Origin: Sva-07 sp963707515
GTDB taxonomy: Bacteria > Actinomycetota > Acidimicrobiia > Acidimicrobiales > Ilumatobacteraceae
DNA: 64,000 bases
NCBI GenBank assembly: GCA_963707515.1
Contig: CAVPQI010000001.1
Coordinates: forward strand, 2,046,001 to 2,110,000
Reading direction: 5' to 3'
In this document: positions 44,614 through 55,991 of the stretch, in pieces
How the letters are laid out: each line of letters starts with the position of its first letter
Numbering within the stretch: position 1 is the first letter of the stretch
The notes under the pieces: generated by a model
The model's input: only the letters and a program-made list of their open reading frames with translations
Told to the model about the DNA's origin: nothing
Database searches by the model: none
Translations under genes and position numbers: made by a program

Positions 44614-46715
44614 CGTTCGACGACCTCCCCGTCGTGCTCGGCCGCGTCGTTCGCGGAGCCGTCCGCGGCGGGCCGGGCTTCTGCGTCAGCGATCACGTCG
44701 ACTTCGAAGATGTGCGCTGACGCAGACCACGGGGCCAGGTCGACGTAGTTGAGGTTGCCGTGCCACGTGTACCGGGCACCGCCGAGCAGATCGTGCACCG
44801 GGTACGACGACTCGTACGGCAGCCCGATGGCCGCCAGGTCGATGTCGACGAATCCGGTGATCCGCTGGTTCGGATCGAGGTTGACGACACAGATGATCGG
44901 GTTCGACGTACCGGTTCGGTCGCGGCGGCTGTAGCAGAGCAGTCCGGGGTGGTCGGTCTCGTGGACGTGGAGCGTGTCGAGATGGCGGAAGGCGCGGTGC
45001 GTGGAGCGGATCTCGTTGAGCCGCGTCAGCAGCGGTGCCAAGGAGTCGGGATGGTCGAGATCCCAGGTGCGCAACTGGTACTTCTCGGAATCGAGGTACT
45101 CCTCGGAGCCCCCCCGGATCGGGCGGTGCTCGAGCAGCTCGAACGCCGGTCCGTACACACCCCAGCTCGGCGACAGCGTGGCGGCGAGGATCGCCCGCGT
45201 GACGAACGCCGGTCGGCCGCCGACCTGCAGTTGCTCGGTGAGGATGTCGGGGGTGTTCGGCCAGGCGTTCGGGCGGAACCAGTCGACGGTCCGGGTCGAC
45301 AGGTCGGTGAAGTACTCACGCAGCTCCCACGACGACTGCCGCCAGGCGAAGTAGGTGTAGTTCTGGTTGAAGCCGACCTTGGCCAACCGTTCCATCACCC
45401 GCGGCCGGGTGAACGACTCGGCCAGGAAGACCACCTCGGGATACTCGTCGCGCAGCGCGGCGATCACCCATTCCCAGAAGGCGAATGCCTTGGTGTGCGG
45501 GTTGTCGACGCGGAACGTCGTCACGCCGCGTTCGATCCAGAAGCGGAAGACGTCGGCGAGCGCCTTCCACAGGTTCTTCCAGTCCTTCGACTCGAAGTCG
45601 AGTGGGTAGATGTCCTCGTACCGCTTCGGCGGGTTCTCGGCGAACTGGATGGTGCCGTCGGCACGCTTGGCGAACCACTCGGGATGCTCGTCGACCCACG
45701 GATGGTCCGGCGAGCACTGGAAGGCGATGTCGAGCGCCAGCTGCATCCCCCTGGCCCGGCAGGCCTCGGCGAACGTGGTGACGTCATCGACCGTGCCGAG
45801 CTCGGGGGCGACCGCGGTGTGGCCGCCGCCGCCCCCGCCGATCGCCCACGGGCTGCCGACGTCGTCCGCTTCGGCGGTGGTCGAGTTGTTGCGTCCCTTG
45901 CGCTTGGTCGCACCGATCGGATGCACCGGCGGCAGGTAGACGATGTCGAAGCCCATCCCCGCGATGTGGTCGAGACGATCGATCGAATCGAGCAGAGTTC
46001 GCCCGACCCCCTGCTCGACGCGTTGCGGGCCTTCGTCGTCGGCGCCCGGGGGGTGGGTTCGCCCGCGGCGGACCGCCGAACGGGGGAAGAACTCGTACCA
46101 CGCCCCGAACGAACCGTGGAGCGGATCCACCACGACGGCGAGCGGCTCGTCCAACGACGCCGCCGGCTCGCGCTCCGACGTGCGGGCGAAGAACTCGTCG
46201 AGCGCCTCGTCGTCGAGCCAGCTCACGTCGCCTGCGGCCGATCTGGCGGCGAGCTCGTCGAGCCTGCTGCGGTCGCGCTTGGCCGGCTTGGGGTCGGCCG
46301 CCGCGGCCTGCCCGAGGAGCACCGCCCCGGACTGCGCCTCGATGTCGACGTCGAGGCCGGCATCGATCTTCTTGACCGTCGCTCGCCGCCACGTCTCGAG
46401 GTGGTCGAGCCAGCCGACGATGTCGTACTCGAGGCGGCCGAGCTTGTCGGGCGTGAACGAGGCGGTGAAGCGATCGTTGGTCAGTGGCGTCATCGGGACG
46501 TCGCGCCAGGCGCCGGGCTTCTTGCCGCCGCCGGCGTGGCGCCAGCGAAGCACGGCACGCACCACCTCGTGGCCGTTGGTGAACACGTCGGCGAGCACCG
46601 TGACCGGTTCACCGATGCTCGCCTTGGCGGGGAACGTTCCGCCGTCGACGATCGGACGTACCGGTTCGATGACGACGCGGCTCGGTCGGTGGGTGGGCAA
46701 CGGGTGCGAGGGCAT
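44610..46715 (-). CDS. glgE: alpha-1,4-glucan:maltose-1-phosphate maltosyltransferase
   Basis: GlgE (701 residues) extends alpha-1,4-glucan with maltose from maltose-1-phosphate. N-terminal domain PVRPIVDGGTFPAKASIGEPV; catalytic barrel with FGAWYEFFPRS, DIVYLPPVHPIG, the nucleophile Asp in TTFRVDNPHTKAFAFWEW and the acid/base Glu in VFLAESFTRP; later WGVYGPAFELLEH and the nucleotide-like end GLPYESSYPVHDLLGG. All are GH13_3 hallmarks. It starts 3 bases after the glgX stop. Confidence 0.96.
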
Positions 46716-46718
46716 CGA

Positions 46719-49094
<2,376 letters not shown>

Positions 49095-49210
49095 GAGTGC
49101 GATCCTTCCCCAAGTGCCGTCGCCGCGAAACGATCCCGAACCCTCGCGCCGCACGTCACAGCGGGTTTTCGGCGCGGTAGGAACGTGGACGGGGATGGGA
49201 CGGCGACGGA

Positions 49211-49447
49211 TCAGGCCACCGGCGGCGGCGGTTCCGGCGGCGGCGTCATCGGTTCGGGTTGCGGGATCGGCGGGTGCGGCTCCGGCGGGATGGGCGGCTG
49301 CGGGTCGGGTTGCGGGATCGGCGGCTCCGGCTCGGGTTGCGGGATCGGCGGCTCCGGCTGCGGGAGCGGGTCGGGCTGCGGGTTCGGCTCGGGGATCGGG
49401 CGGATCGGAGGTGGACCCGGGTCCGGGTCGGGGATCGACGTCGTCAT
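49211..49447 (-). CDS. small proline-rich (P-x-P repeat) ORF
   Basis: The 78-residue ORF is almost entirely Pro with Glu, Gln, Asp and Ile in a PQPEPPIP-like repeat and has no Cys or hydrophobic span. ATG 49447 has AGGG eight bases upstream. Low-complexity DNA can give such frames by chance, but the amino-acid pattern (alternating Pro and acidic/Gln) is strict. It sits in front of the glgX operon, in the same direction, with 116 bases between. Function unknown. Confidence 0.4.
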   Translation of the reverse strand: MTTSIPDPDPGPPPIRPIPEPNPQPDPLPQPEPPIPQPEPEPPIPQPDPQPPIPPEPHPPIPQPEPMTPPPEPPPPVA

Positions 49448-49604
49448 GAGGCGTCCCTACCCGGCGACACCGGTCGCTACCCGTCGGTGCCGTCCGGCGC
49501 CGCCTCCGACCCCCGCGACGCGAGCGGGGCGCGGCGTGAGCGGGGGACGGTCCGACGGTGCGAGCGGCGGCGTAACGGCGGGGTCGAGCGGGTAGCGCTG
49601 AGCC

Positions 49605-49826
49605 ATGCTCATCGTGATCATCGTGCTCGTGGCCGTCGTGGTCGCCGTCGTCGCCTGGTTCTGGTTGCAGCGCCAGACGCCCGAACAGGCCGCGTCGCAC
49701 GACGAGCCGAGCCCACCGCCGACGACGTCGGACGAGCTCTATCGCGGCGCCGACCGCCCCGCCGGTCCCGACGCCGAGGTGATGGATCCCGACCAGCTGG
49801 GCGGCGACCAGCGCCCGCCGACCTGA
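49605..49826 (+). CDS. small single-span membrane protein, unknown function
   Basis: The 73-residue ORF has an N-terminal span (MLIVIIVLVAVVVAVVAWFW) and a soluble Pro/Asp-rich tail (TPEQAASHDEPSPPPTT, then DELYRGADRPAGPDAE). The shape, and the change from hydrophobic to acidic, suggests a real small anchored protein. It is divergent from the glgX operon and 115 bases before fumC. No family recognised. Confidence 0.5.
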   Translation: MLIVIIVLVAVVVAVVAWFWLQRQTPEQAASHDEPSPPPTTSDELYRGADRPAGPDAEVMDPDQLGGDQRPPT

Positions 49827-49941
49827 CGCCGATCAGCAGACGCGACGACGGGAACGGCCCGGTCAGCCGCTGCCGTCGGCCACGGGCGCGAGCCGCGAGT
49901 GGCCCTGGTTTCGCGTCGGCGGCGGTGGGAAGATCGACGGC

Positions 49942-51312
49942 GTGGCTGATCCAATCGTCGAGGCCTCGCGCCCGGAGCCGTTGTGGGGCAGTGAGACGGA
50001 CAAGGCCGTGGCCAACTTCCCCATCTCGGGAGAACCGATCCCGCCGCGGGTCGTCAGATGGCTCGGCCGCATCAAGTCGGCGAGCGCTGCCGCCAACGCC
50101 GACCTCGGGCTGCTCGATCGCCCACTGGCCGACGCCATCGTGGCCGCCGCCGATCGAGTCGCCGACGGTGAGCATCACGACCACTTCCCGGTCGACGTGT
50201 TCCAGACGGGGTCCGGCACGTCGTCGAACATGAACGCCAACGAGGTCATCTCCTCGTTGACCGGCGGTGCGGCGCACCCCAACGACCACGTCAACCTCGG
50301 TCAGAGCTCGAACGACGTGTTCCCGAGTGCCGTCCAACTCGCCGCCCTGGAGGCCTGTGGTGCCGACCTCCTGCCCGCCCTGGCGACGTTGGCGGCAGCC
50401 TTCGACGAGCGCGCCGCCGCCTTCGCCGACGTCGTCAAGGCGGGCCGTACCCACCTGATGGACGCCGTGCCGATCACGCTCGGCCAGGAGTTCGCCGGGT
50501 ACGCCGCACAGGTGCGTTCGGCGTCCGATGGCATCGCCGCCACGCTGCCCGGCCTCGGACGGATCCCGCTCGGCGGCACCGCCGTGGGCAACGGGCTCAA
50601 CACGCACCCCGACTTCGCCGCACGAGTGCGCGATGCGCTGGCCGCGACGTTGACGTTCGACCACGACGGGCTGCTGGCCGCACCCGATGATCGCTTCGCC
50701 GCCCAGGCGGCCCGCGATCCGATCGTCGCCACGTCCGGGGCGTTGAAGGTGCTCGCCGTCTCGCTCACCAAGATCTGCAACGACCTGCGGTGGATGTCGA
50801 GCGGCCCTCGGGCCGGCCTCGGCGAGATCGTCCTCCCGGAGTTGCAGAAGGGGTCGTCGATCATGCCCGGCAAGGTCAACCCGGTGATCCCGGAGGCCGT
50901 GCTGCAGGTGTGCGCGCAGGTGATCGGCAACGACACGACGATCACCGTCGCCGGCATGCAGGGCAACTTCGAGCTCAACGTGATGATCCCCGTGATGGCC
51001 CGCAACATCGTGCAGTCGATCGAGCTCTCGGCGTCGGCGAGCCGGTTGCTCGCCGGGCGCTGTGTGGCGGGCATCGAAGCGAACCGTGAGCGGTGCCTCG
51101 ACCTCGCGGAGCTGACGCTGGCAACGGCGACGGCGCTCAACCCGGTGATCGGCTACGACGAGGCGACGGCGATCGTCAAGGAGGCGGCCGCCTCCGGCCG
51201 CCCGTTGCGTGACGTCGCCCGCGACCACGGCGTGGCCGACGACGTTCTCGACTCGGCGCTCGACCTGCGGGCCATCGCCCGTGGCAACGCCCAGCAGGCT
51301 GGCCCGATGTGA
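49942..51312 (+). CDS. fumC: fumarate hydratase, class II
   Basis: The 456-residue enzyme interconverts fumarate and malate in the TCA cycle. Motifs: ETDKAVANFPISGEPIP, VFQTGSGTSSNMNANEVI (active site), HVNLGQSSNDVFPS, GRTHLMDAVPITLGQEF and the superfamily signature GSSIMPGKVNP (residues 304-314, catalytic Ser305/306 region). The start is GTG 49942. The stop overlaps the mgtC-type gene (TGATG), so they are co-transcribed. Confidence 0.96.
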   Translation: MADPIVEASRPEPLWGSETDKAVANFPISGEPIPPRVVRWLGRIKSASAAANADLGLLDRPLADAIVAAADRVADGEHHDHFPVDVFQTGSGTSSNMNANEVISSLTGGAAHPNDHVNLGQSSNDVFPSAVQLAALEACGADLLPALATLAAAFDERAAAFADVVKAGRTHLMDAVPITLGQEFAGYAAQVRSASDGIAATLPGLGRIPLGGTAVGNGLNTHPDFAARVRDALAATLTFDHDGLLAAPDDRFAAQAARDPIVATSGALKVLAVSLTKICNDLRWMSSGPRAGLGEIVLPELQKGSSIMPGKVNPVIPEAVLQVCAQVIGNDTTITVAGMQGNFELNVMIPVMARNIVQSIELSASASRLLAGRCVAGIEANRERCLDLAELTLATATALNPVIGYDEATAIVKEAAASGRPLRDVARDHGVADDVLDSALDLRAIARGNAQQAGPM

Positions 51313-52013
51313 TGCTTGCCGACCTCAGTTGGTACGAGGTCCTGTTCCGGCTGGGCATCGCCGCCGTGCTCGGCGCCGTCGTCGGTCTCGAGCGCGAATC
51401 GTCCGGCCAGGACGCCGGCTTCAGGACCCACCTCCTGCTGGCGCTCGGCTCGGCGATGTTCGGTGTGGCATCGGTCGGCGGCTTCGACTCGTTCATCACC
51501 AGCGGACGAACCAACGTCCAGGTCGACGTGACGCGCATCGCCTCCTACGTCGCCGCCGGGGTCGGCTTCATCGGTGGCGGCGCGATCATCAAACACGCCG
51601 GTTCGGTGCGCGGCATCACGACGGCCGCCTCGTTGTGGGCGGCGGCGGCGATCGGCCTCAGCGCCGGCCTCGGCCTCTGGTCGGCAGCGGTGATCGGCAC
51701 CGTGCTGTCGCTGTTCGCCCTCGCCGCGCTGAAGCCGCTGTCGAACTGGGTCGGCGAACGAACGCACCCGCCGAAGACGTTGATCGTCGTTCTCGACCAG
51801 CCCGAGCGGGGCGTCGACGTGTTGCGCGCCGTGCAGGAGGAGTTCCCCGCCGCGATCCGTTCGGTGCGCCTCGGTCAGGGCGAGGTGGCGGGCACGTCGG
51901 AGCTCGCCGTCGAGCTGTGGGAGCGCCCCGACGACGAAGCCCTCAGCCGCCTCATCGAGCGTCTGCACCGCGACTTCTCCGACGCCACGCGCACCGTGAC
52001 GATGAGTCACTGA
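51312..52013 (+). CDS. MgtC/SapB-family membrane protein
   Basis: The 233-residue protein has about four to five spans. The N-terminal half holds the MgtC hallmark: LGAVVGLERESSGQDAGFRTHLLLALGSAMFG, then RIASYVAAGVGFIGGGAIIK and GITTAASLWAAAAIGLSAGLG. The C-terminal ~80 residues form a soluble ACT-like domain. MgtC proteins affect magnesium-limited growth and F-type ATPase or pH balance; the exact role here is open. ATG 51312 or GTG 51309. Confidence 0.9.
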   Translation: MLADLSWYEVLFRLGIAAVLGAVVGLERESSGQDAGFRTHLLLALGSAMFGVASVGGFDSFITSGRTNVQVDVTRIASYVAAGVGFIGGGAIIKHAGSVRGITTAASLWAAAAIGLSAGLGLWSAAVIGTVLSLFALAALKPLSNWVGERTHPPKTLIVVLDQPERGVDVLRAVQEEFPAAIRSVRLGQGEVAGTSELAVELWERPDDEALSRLIERLHRDFSDATRTVTMSH

Positions 52014-52053
52014 CCCGCCCGGCGCCGAACGAGGTCGGACCGGACCGGGCGAT

Positions 52054-54309
52054 TCAGTCGCCGACGCTGGGGGTCAGCGGGCTGACGGCGTCGTGAAGCT
52101 TCGCTTCGCCGGCCTCGATCGCTTCGAGGAGGTGGATCGACACGTCGGCGACGCGGACCTGATCCTCCTCGATGCCGGCACCCTTCACGCCGTCGTCGAG
52201 CATGATGTAGCAGAACGGGCAGGCGGTGGCGACCCGGCTGGCGCCGGTGGAGATCGCCTCGGCGGCGCGCTCGTCGTTGACCTTGACGCCGACCGTTTCC
52301 TCCATCCACATGCGGGCGCCGCCGGCGCCACAGCACATGCCCTTGGTGCCGTTGCGCTGCATCTCGACGACCTCGATGCCCTTGATCGAACCGACGACCT
52401 TGCGCGGGGCGAGGTACACGTCGTTGTGACGGCCGAGGTAGCACGAGTCGTGATAGGTGATCCGCTCCTCGAGCGTCGCCTGGCTGACGTCGAGCTTGCC
52501 GGAGTCGATCAGCTCCTCGAGCAGCTGCGTGTGGTGCACGACCTCGTAGTTGCCGCCGATCTGCGGGTACTCGTTGAGGAGCGTGTTGAAGCAGTGCGGG
52601 CACTGGGTGATGATCTTCTTCACACCCATGCCGTTGAGCATCTCGACGTTCGGCTGGGCGAGCATCTGGAACAGGTACTCGTTGCCCGAGCGGCGGGCCG
52701 AGTCGCCGGTGCACATCTCCGACGGGCCGAGGATGGCGACGTCGATCCCGGCGCGACGCAGCAGCTGTGCCATCGCCTGGGTGACCTTCTTGTTCTTGTC
52801 GTCGAACGATCCGGCGCAGCCGACCCAGTAGAGGTACTCGGACTGGAGGGGTTCGCCGGGGTCGACGATCGTCACGCCGTCGATGCCGTCGGCCCAGTCG
52901 CCGCGCTCGCCCTGGTTCATGCCCCACGGGTTGCCTTGGTTCTCCATCGCGCGGTAGGCGTTGCCGAGCTCGGCGGGGAAGTTCGACTCCATCAGCGCCA
53001 GGTAGCGGCGCATGTCGAAGATCTTGTCGGTGATCTCGATGTTGACCGGACAGATCTCGTCGCAGGCCTTGCAGGTGGTGCAGGCCCACAGCTCTTCTGC
53101 CGTGATGCGCTCGAACAGCGAGTTGGCCGTGACCTTGATCGCCGGGTCGGTGCCGAGCGGCGGGCTGACGACCGGTGTGCCGGTGGCAGCCATCACCTCG
53201 CCCGCCTTGAGGACGATCTCGCGCGGGTCGAGGGGCTTGCCCGTGGCGTGGGCGGGGCAGACGCTGGTGCAGCGACCGCACATCGTGCAGGCGTCGAGAT
53301 CGAGCAGCTGCTTCCAGGTGAAGTCCTCGATCACCGAGGCGCCGAAGCTCTCGAGTTCGGTCTCTTCGAGGTTCGGCATCGGACGCATGGCGCCCTTGGG
53401 GCGGTCCTTGTCCTTGAGGTACATGTTCAGCGGCGAGGTGAACATGTGGCGCAGCATCGTGATCGGCAGGATCGCCAGGAAGACGATGAACGTGGCGACG
53501 TGGGCGATCCACCACCACTGCTGCCAGGTGCTGAGCGTGTCGACGGACCAGCCGTCGACGAGCGTGGCCAGCGGGTACCCGACGAAGCTCCACTTCTCGT
53601 AACTCGGCATGTCCTCGAGGGCGATGCGGAACATCTCCGTGCCGAAGCCGGTGACGGCGACGGCAAAGAAGGTGCCGAGGATGACGGCGTGCTCGGGCTT
53701 CGACTTGATGCGGATGCGGTACGGGCGAGCGACGTAGCGGCGGATGATCGCCCAGACGACGCCGATCAGCAGCACGAGACCGGCGGCGTCGCCGATGAAG
53801 GCGTAGGCCTTGTAGGTGTTGCCGTGGAGGAACTTCAGCGACTCGGGAAGCTGGTGGTCGACCTCGAGGACCGTCGTGACGCCGAGCAGCACGAGGAACC
53901 CGAAGTAGATCATCGAGTGCATCAGTCCGGCGCCGGCGTCGCGCAGCAGCGTCTGCATGTAGGCGCCGGCGCGGAAGTCCTTCAACCGCTGGGTGAGGTT
54001 CTGCGGCGTGGTGTGCCGCTGGGTCGGGGCGCCGCGCTCCCAGTTCTTCATCCGGTTGGCGAACATGAAGGCGCCCCAGATGATCATCACCGGGATGACC
54101 GTGTAGAAGGCGACCTGCAGCGGGCCGGGGATGTTGACGAACACCACGCGGTGGACGGCGTTGTCGTTGTGCCAGTGGGTGATCTGGGGGAGGACGCCGC
54201 TGACGATCGTGAACAGACCGACGGCGATGCCGAGCACCAGGGCGAGGTGATGCGGCTTGACGCGGGCGGGCGATTTGGGTCCGTCGGGCGTGTCGTCGTG
54301 GTCGCTCAT
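52054..54309 (-). CDS. membrane-bound Fe-S oxidoreductase, HdrD/GlpC-like (Rv0338c type)
   Basis: The 751-residue protein has an N-terminal NarI-like cytochrome-b-type membrane domain with about five spans (to about residue 290), then two [4Fe-4S] motifs (CTMCGRCTSVCP and CTTCKACDEICP), then two CCG domains (YWVGCAGSFD...CPHCFNT and YHDSCYLGRHND...GMCCGAGG...CPFCYIML). This links quinone or haem electron flow to a dithiol/disulfide-like site, as in heterodisulfide reductases. Its physiological partner is unknown. ATG 54309 (MSDHDD). It stands alone, convergent with mgtC. Confidence 0.92.
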   Translation of the reverse strand: MSDHDDTPDGPKSPARVKPHHLALVLGIAVGLFTIVSGVLPQITHWHNDNAVHRVVFVNIPGPLQVAFYTVIPVMIIWGAFMFANRMKNWERGAPTQRHTTPQNLTQRLKDFRAGAYMQTLLRDAGAGLMHSMIYFGFLVLLGVTTVLEVDHQLPESLKFLHGNTYKAYAFIGDAAGLVLLIGVVWAIIRRYVARPYRIRIKSKPEHAVILGTFFAVAVTGFGTEMFRIALEDMPSYEKWSFVGYPLATLVDGWSVDTLSTWQQWWWIAHVATFIVFLAILPITMLRHMFTSPLNMYLKDKDRPKGAMRPMPNLEETELESFGASVIEDFTWKQLLDLDACTMCGRCTSVCPAHATGKPLDPREIVLKAGEVMAATGTPVVSPPLGTDPAIKVTANSLFERITAEELWACTTCKACDEICPVNIEITDKIFDMRRYLALMESNFPAELGNAYRAMENQGNPWGMNQGERGDWADGIDGVTIVDPGEPLQSEYLYWVGCAGSFDDKNKKVTQAMAQLLRRAGIDVAILGPSEMCTGDSARRSGNEYLFQMLAQPNVEMLNGMGVKKIITQCPHCFNTLLNEYPQIGGNYEVVHHTQLLEELIDSGKLDVSQATLEERITYHDSCYLGRHNDVYLAPRKVVGSIKGIEVVEMQRNGTKGMCCGAGGARMWMEETVGVKVNDERAAEAISTGASRVATACPFCYIMLDDGVKGAGIEEDQVRVADVSIHLLEAIEAGEAKLHDAVSPLTPSVGD

Positions 54310-54445
54310 GACGCCCGCCAAGCTACCCGTTGACCTGACCAACGTTCATTTCCGGCGGTATCGACGTCACCCCGGTGGCAGGCCCGACGTGACATCGATG
54401 CGCTGGTCAGACGGGTCGGTCAGACGACGCGGTCAGACGACGCGG

Positions 54446-54862
54446 TCAGACGACGTTGAGGGTGACGTCGATGTTGCCGCGGGTGGCGTTGGAGTAGGGA
54501 CACACCTGGTGCGCCTGCTCGGTCACCTTGCGGGCGTCGTCGGGTGAGGCCGCCGGGAGGCTGACGTCGAGCTCGACGGCGAGCCCGAACCCGCCGCTGT
54601 CGGTCGAACCGAGGTGCACGGTGGCCGACACGGCCGAGTCGGTGATGTCGACGCCGGCTTGTCCGGCGACGAGGCGGAGAGCCGAGTGGAAGCAGGCGGC
54701 ATACCCGGCGGCGAAGAGCTGCTCGGGGTTGGTGGCACCACCGGGGCCGCCGAGTTCGGGCGGCATGCGGACGTCGGCATCGACGAAGCCGTCATCGGAC
54801 TGGACGTGTCCGTTGCGGCCGTCGCCGGTGGCGTGGGCGGTGGTGGCGAAGAGTGACTTCAT
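54446..54862 (-). CDS. ohr: organic hydroperoxide resistance protein (Ohr, OsmC superfamily)
   Basis: The 138-residue thiol peroxidase reduces organic hydroperoxides using Cys57 (GYAACFHSAL) and Cys121 (HQVCPYSNATRGN), the two conserved redox cysteines. The length is standard (about 140). It is divergent from the MarR/OhrR gene, with a shared operator-like site between. The pattern is the classic ohr-ohrR peroxide-sensing pair. Confidence 0.95.
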   Translation of the reverse strand: MKSLFATTAHATGDGRNGHVQSDDGFVDADVRMPPELGGPGGATNPEQLFAAGYAACFHSALRLVAGQAGVDITDSAVSATVHLGSTDSGGFGLAVELDVSLPAASPDDARKVTEQAHQVCPYSNATRGNIDVTLNVV

Positions 54863-54874
54863 GACCAGAATCTA

Positions 54875-54897
54875 TTGCGCACAATTGAATTACGCAA
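54875..54897. promoter_or_regulatory. OhrR-type operator between ohr and ohrR
   Basis: TTGCG (54875-54879) and CGCAA (54893-54897) bracket ACAATTGAATT, which matches the core of the OhrR box TACAATT-N-AATTGTA known from Bacillus. It is an AT-rich island in GC-rich DNA, 13 bases from the ohr start and 26 from the ohrR start. Confidence 0.6.
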
Positions 54898-54923
54898 GAG
54901 GGAAGATCGATAGACTCGATCGT

Positions 54924-55391
54924 GTGGAGCGGTACGCCCAACTCGACCTCGACCGGCAGCTGTGCTTCCCGTTGTACGCCGCGTCGCGGGCGCTGGTGCG
55001 CAGCTACGCCCCCCATCTCGAGCCGCTCGGTCTGACGTATCCGCAGTACCTGACGATGTTGGCGCTGTGGCAGTCCGACGGGCAGGCGACGGTCAGCGAG
55101 CTCGGACGCCTGCTCCGGCTCGACTCGGGAACGCTCACGCCGGTGCTCAAGCGCCTCGAAGCGGCCGGGTTCGTCACCCGCCGCCGCGACGCCGCCGACG
55201 AACGACGGGTGGTGATCGAGGTGACTGCCGACGGCGAGCAGCTGCAGGACCGTGCCGCCGCCGTGCCTGCGGCCGTGGCAGCCCGGCTCGGGCTCGACCT
55301 CGAAGATGGTGCGGCGCTCCACGCCCTGCTGTACCGCGTGCTCCACGCCCTCGATGTCGCGGACGACACGCCGCCGCTCGCGGCCCGATGA
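54924..55391 (+). CDS. ohrR: MarR-family peroxide-sensing repressor (OhrR-like)
   Basis: The 155-residue regulator has the OhrR sensing cysteine near the N-terminus (DRQLCFPLYAASRAL, Cys14), a winged helix (VSELGRLLRLDSGTLTPVLKRLEAAGFVTRRRDAADERR) and a C-terminal dimer helix. GTG 54924 gives the family length; ORF extension upstream runs through the operator. Oxidation of the Cys should release DNA and induce ohr. Confidence 0.93.
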   Translation: MERYAQLDLDRQLCFPLYAASRALVRSYAPHLEPLGLTYPQYLTMLALWQSDGQATVSELGRLLRLDSGTLTPVLKRLEAAGFVTRRRDAADERRVVIEVTADGEQLQDRAAAVPAAVAARLGLDLEDGAALHALLYRVLHALDVADDTPPLAAR

Positions 55392-55400
55392 CGGCTCCGC

Positions 55401-55455
55401 GGCATCAGCGTCAGCGACAACGCTGACGTTCGCCCTTGTCGCTGACGCTGATGCC
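55401..55455. terminator. 20-bp perfect inverted repeat between convergent genes
   Basis: Arms 55401-55420 and 55436-55455 are fully complementary around a 15-base loop, and the loop itself repeats CGCTGACG from the arm. It lies between the ohrR stop (55391) and the cyclic-nucleotide-binding gene stop (55494). No T-tract. A bidirectional terminator or a palindromic element. Confidence 0.65.
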
Positions 55456-55493
55456 GTCGCGGACGGGGCTCGGGCGCGCGGTCGGGGGTCGGG

Positions 55494-55919
55494 TCAGCCG
55501 AAGTACTGGCGGTCCATGTCGCGGATGCGCGACGCCAGGCTGGCCAGCAGCTTGTGCGAGATCGCCGGCACGTCGTCGATGACGCTGAGGAACTTGCGCT
55601 GATCGATGATCAGCAACGTGGCGTCGGTCTCGCAGATCGCGGTCGCCGTGCGCGGCCCGTGATCGAGCAGCGACAGCTCGCCCACCACGTTGCCCGGGCC
55701 GAGCGAGGCGACCTTGCGGCCGTTGCGCTTGACCGTCACGTCACCGTCGAGGATGACGAACGCCTCGCGGCCCGTCTGGCCCTGGTCGATGAGCAGCGTG
55801 CCTGCGGTCATCGTGATCTCGTCGCTGGCCTTGGCGACCTTCTCCAGCTCCTTGGTGGTGCAGCCCGAGAAGAGCGGTACCGATCGGAGCGTGTCCAAAT
55901 GCTGCTTCTTGCTCGCCAT
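55494..55919 (-). CDS. cyclic nucleotide-binding domain protein
   Basis: The 141-residue protein is a bare CRP-type beta-roll: LRSVPLFSGCTTKELEKVAKASDEI, GREAFVILDGDVTV, GNVVGELSLLDHGPRTATAICETDATLL (the phosphate-binding cassette with Glu and Arg). There is no DNA-binding or catalytic domain after it. It may be a small cAMP-binding regulator. It is on the same strand as gpmA and 72 bases after it, so possibly co-transcribed. Confidence 0.88.
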   Translation of the reverse strand: MASKKQHLDTLRSVPLFSGCTTKELEKVAKASDEITMTAGTLLIDQGQTGREAFVILDGDVTVKRNGRKVASLGPGNVVGELSLLDHGPRTATAICETDATLLIIDQRKFLSVIDDVPAISHKLLASLASRIRDMDRQYFG

Positions 55920-55991
55920 GGGCCGGAACCTTACGCCGCGGACCCGCCCCGCCGGTGCAGCGGGGGGTGACGCCTGCGCGAGTCCGTGCCG

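Noticed and set aside
52016..52051. Hairpin CGCCCGG/CCGGGCG between mgtC and the Fe-S reductase
   Set aside because: Only 7-bp arms with a 22-base loop and no T-run; too weak in GC-rich DNA.
52093..54333. 746-codon plus-strand frame opposite the Fe-S reductase
   Set aside because: Shadow of the conserved minus-strand gene; Asp/Val/Arg-rich without domains.
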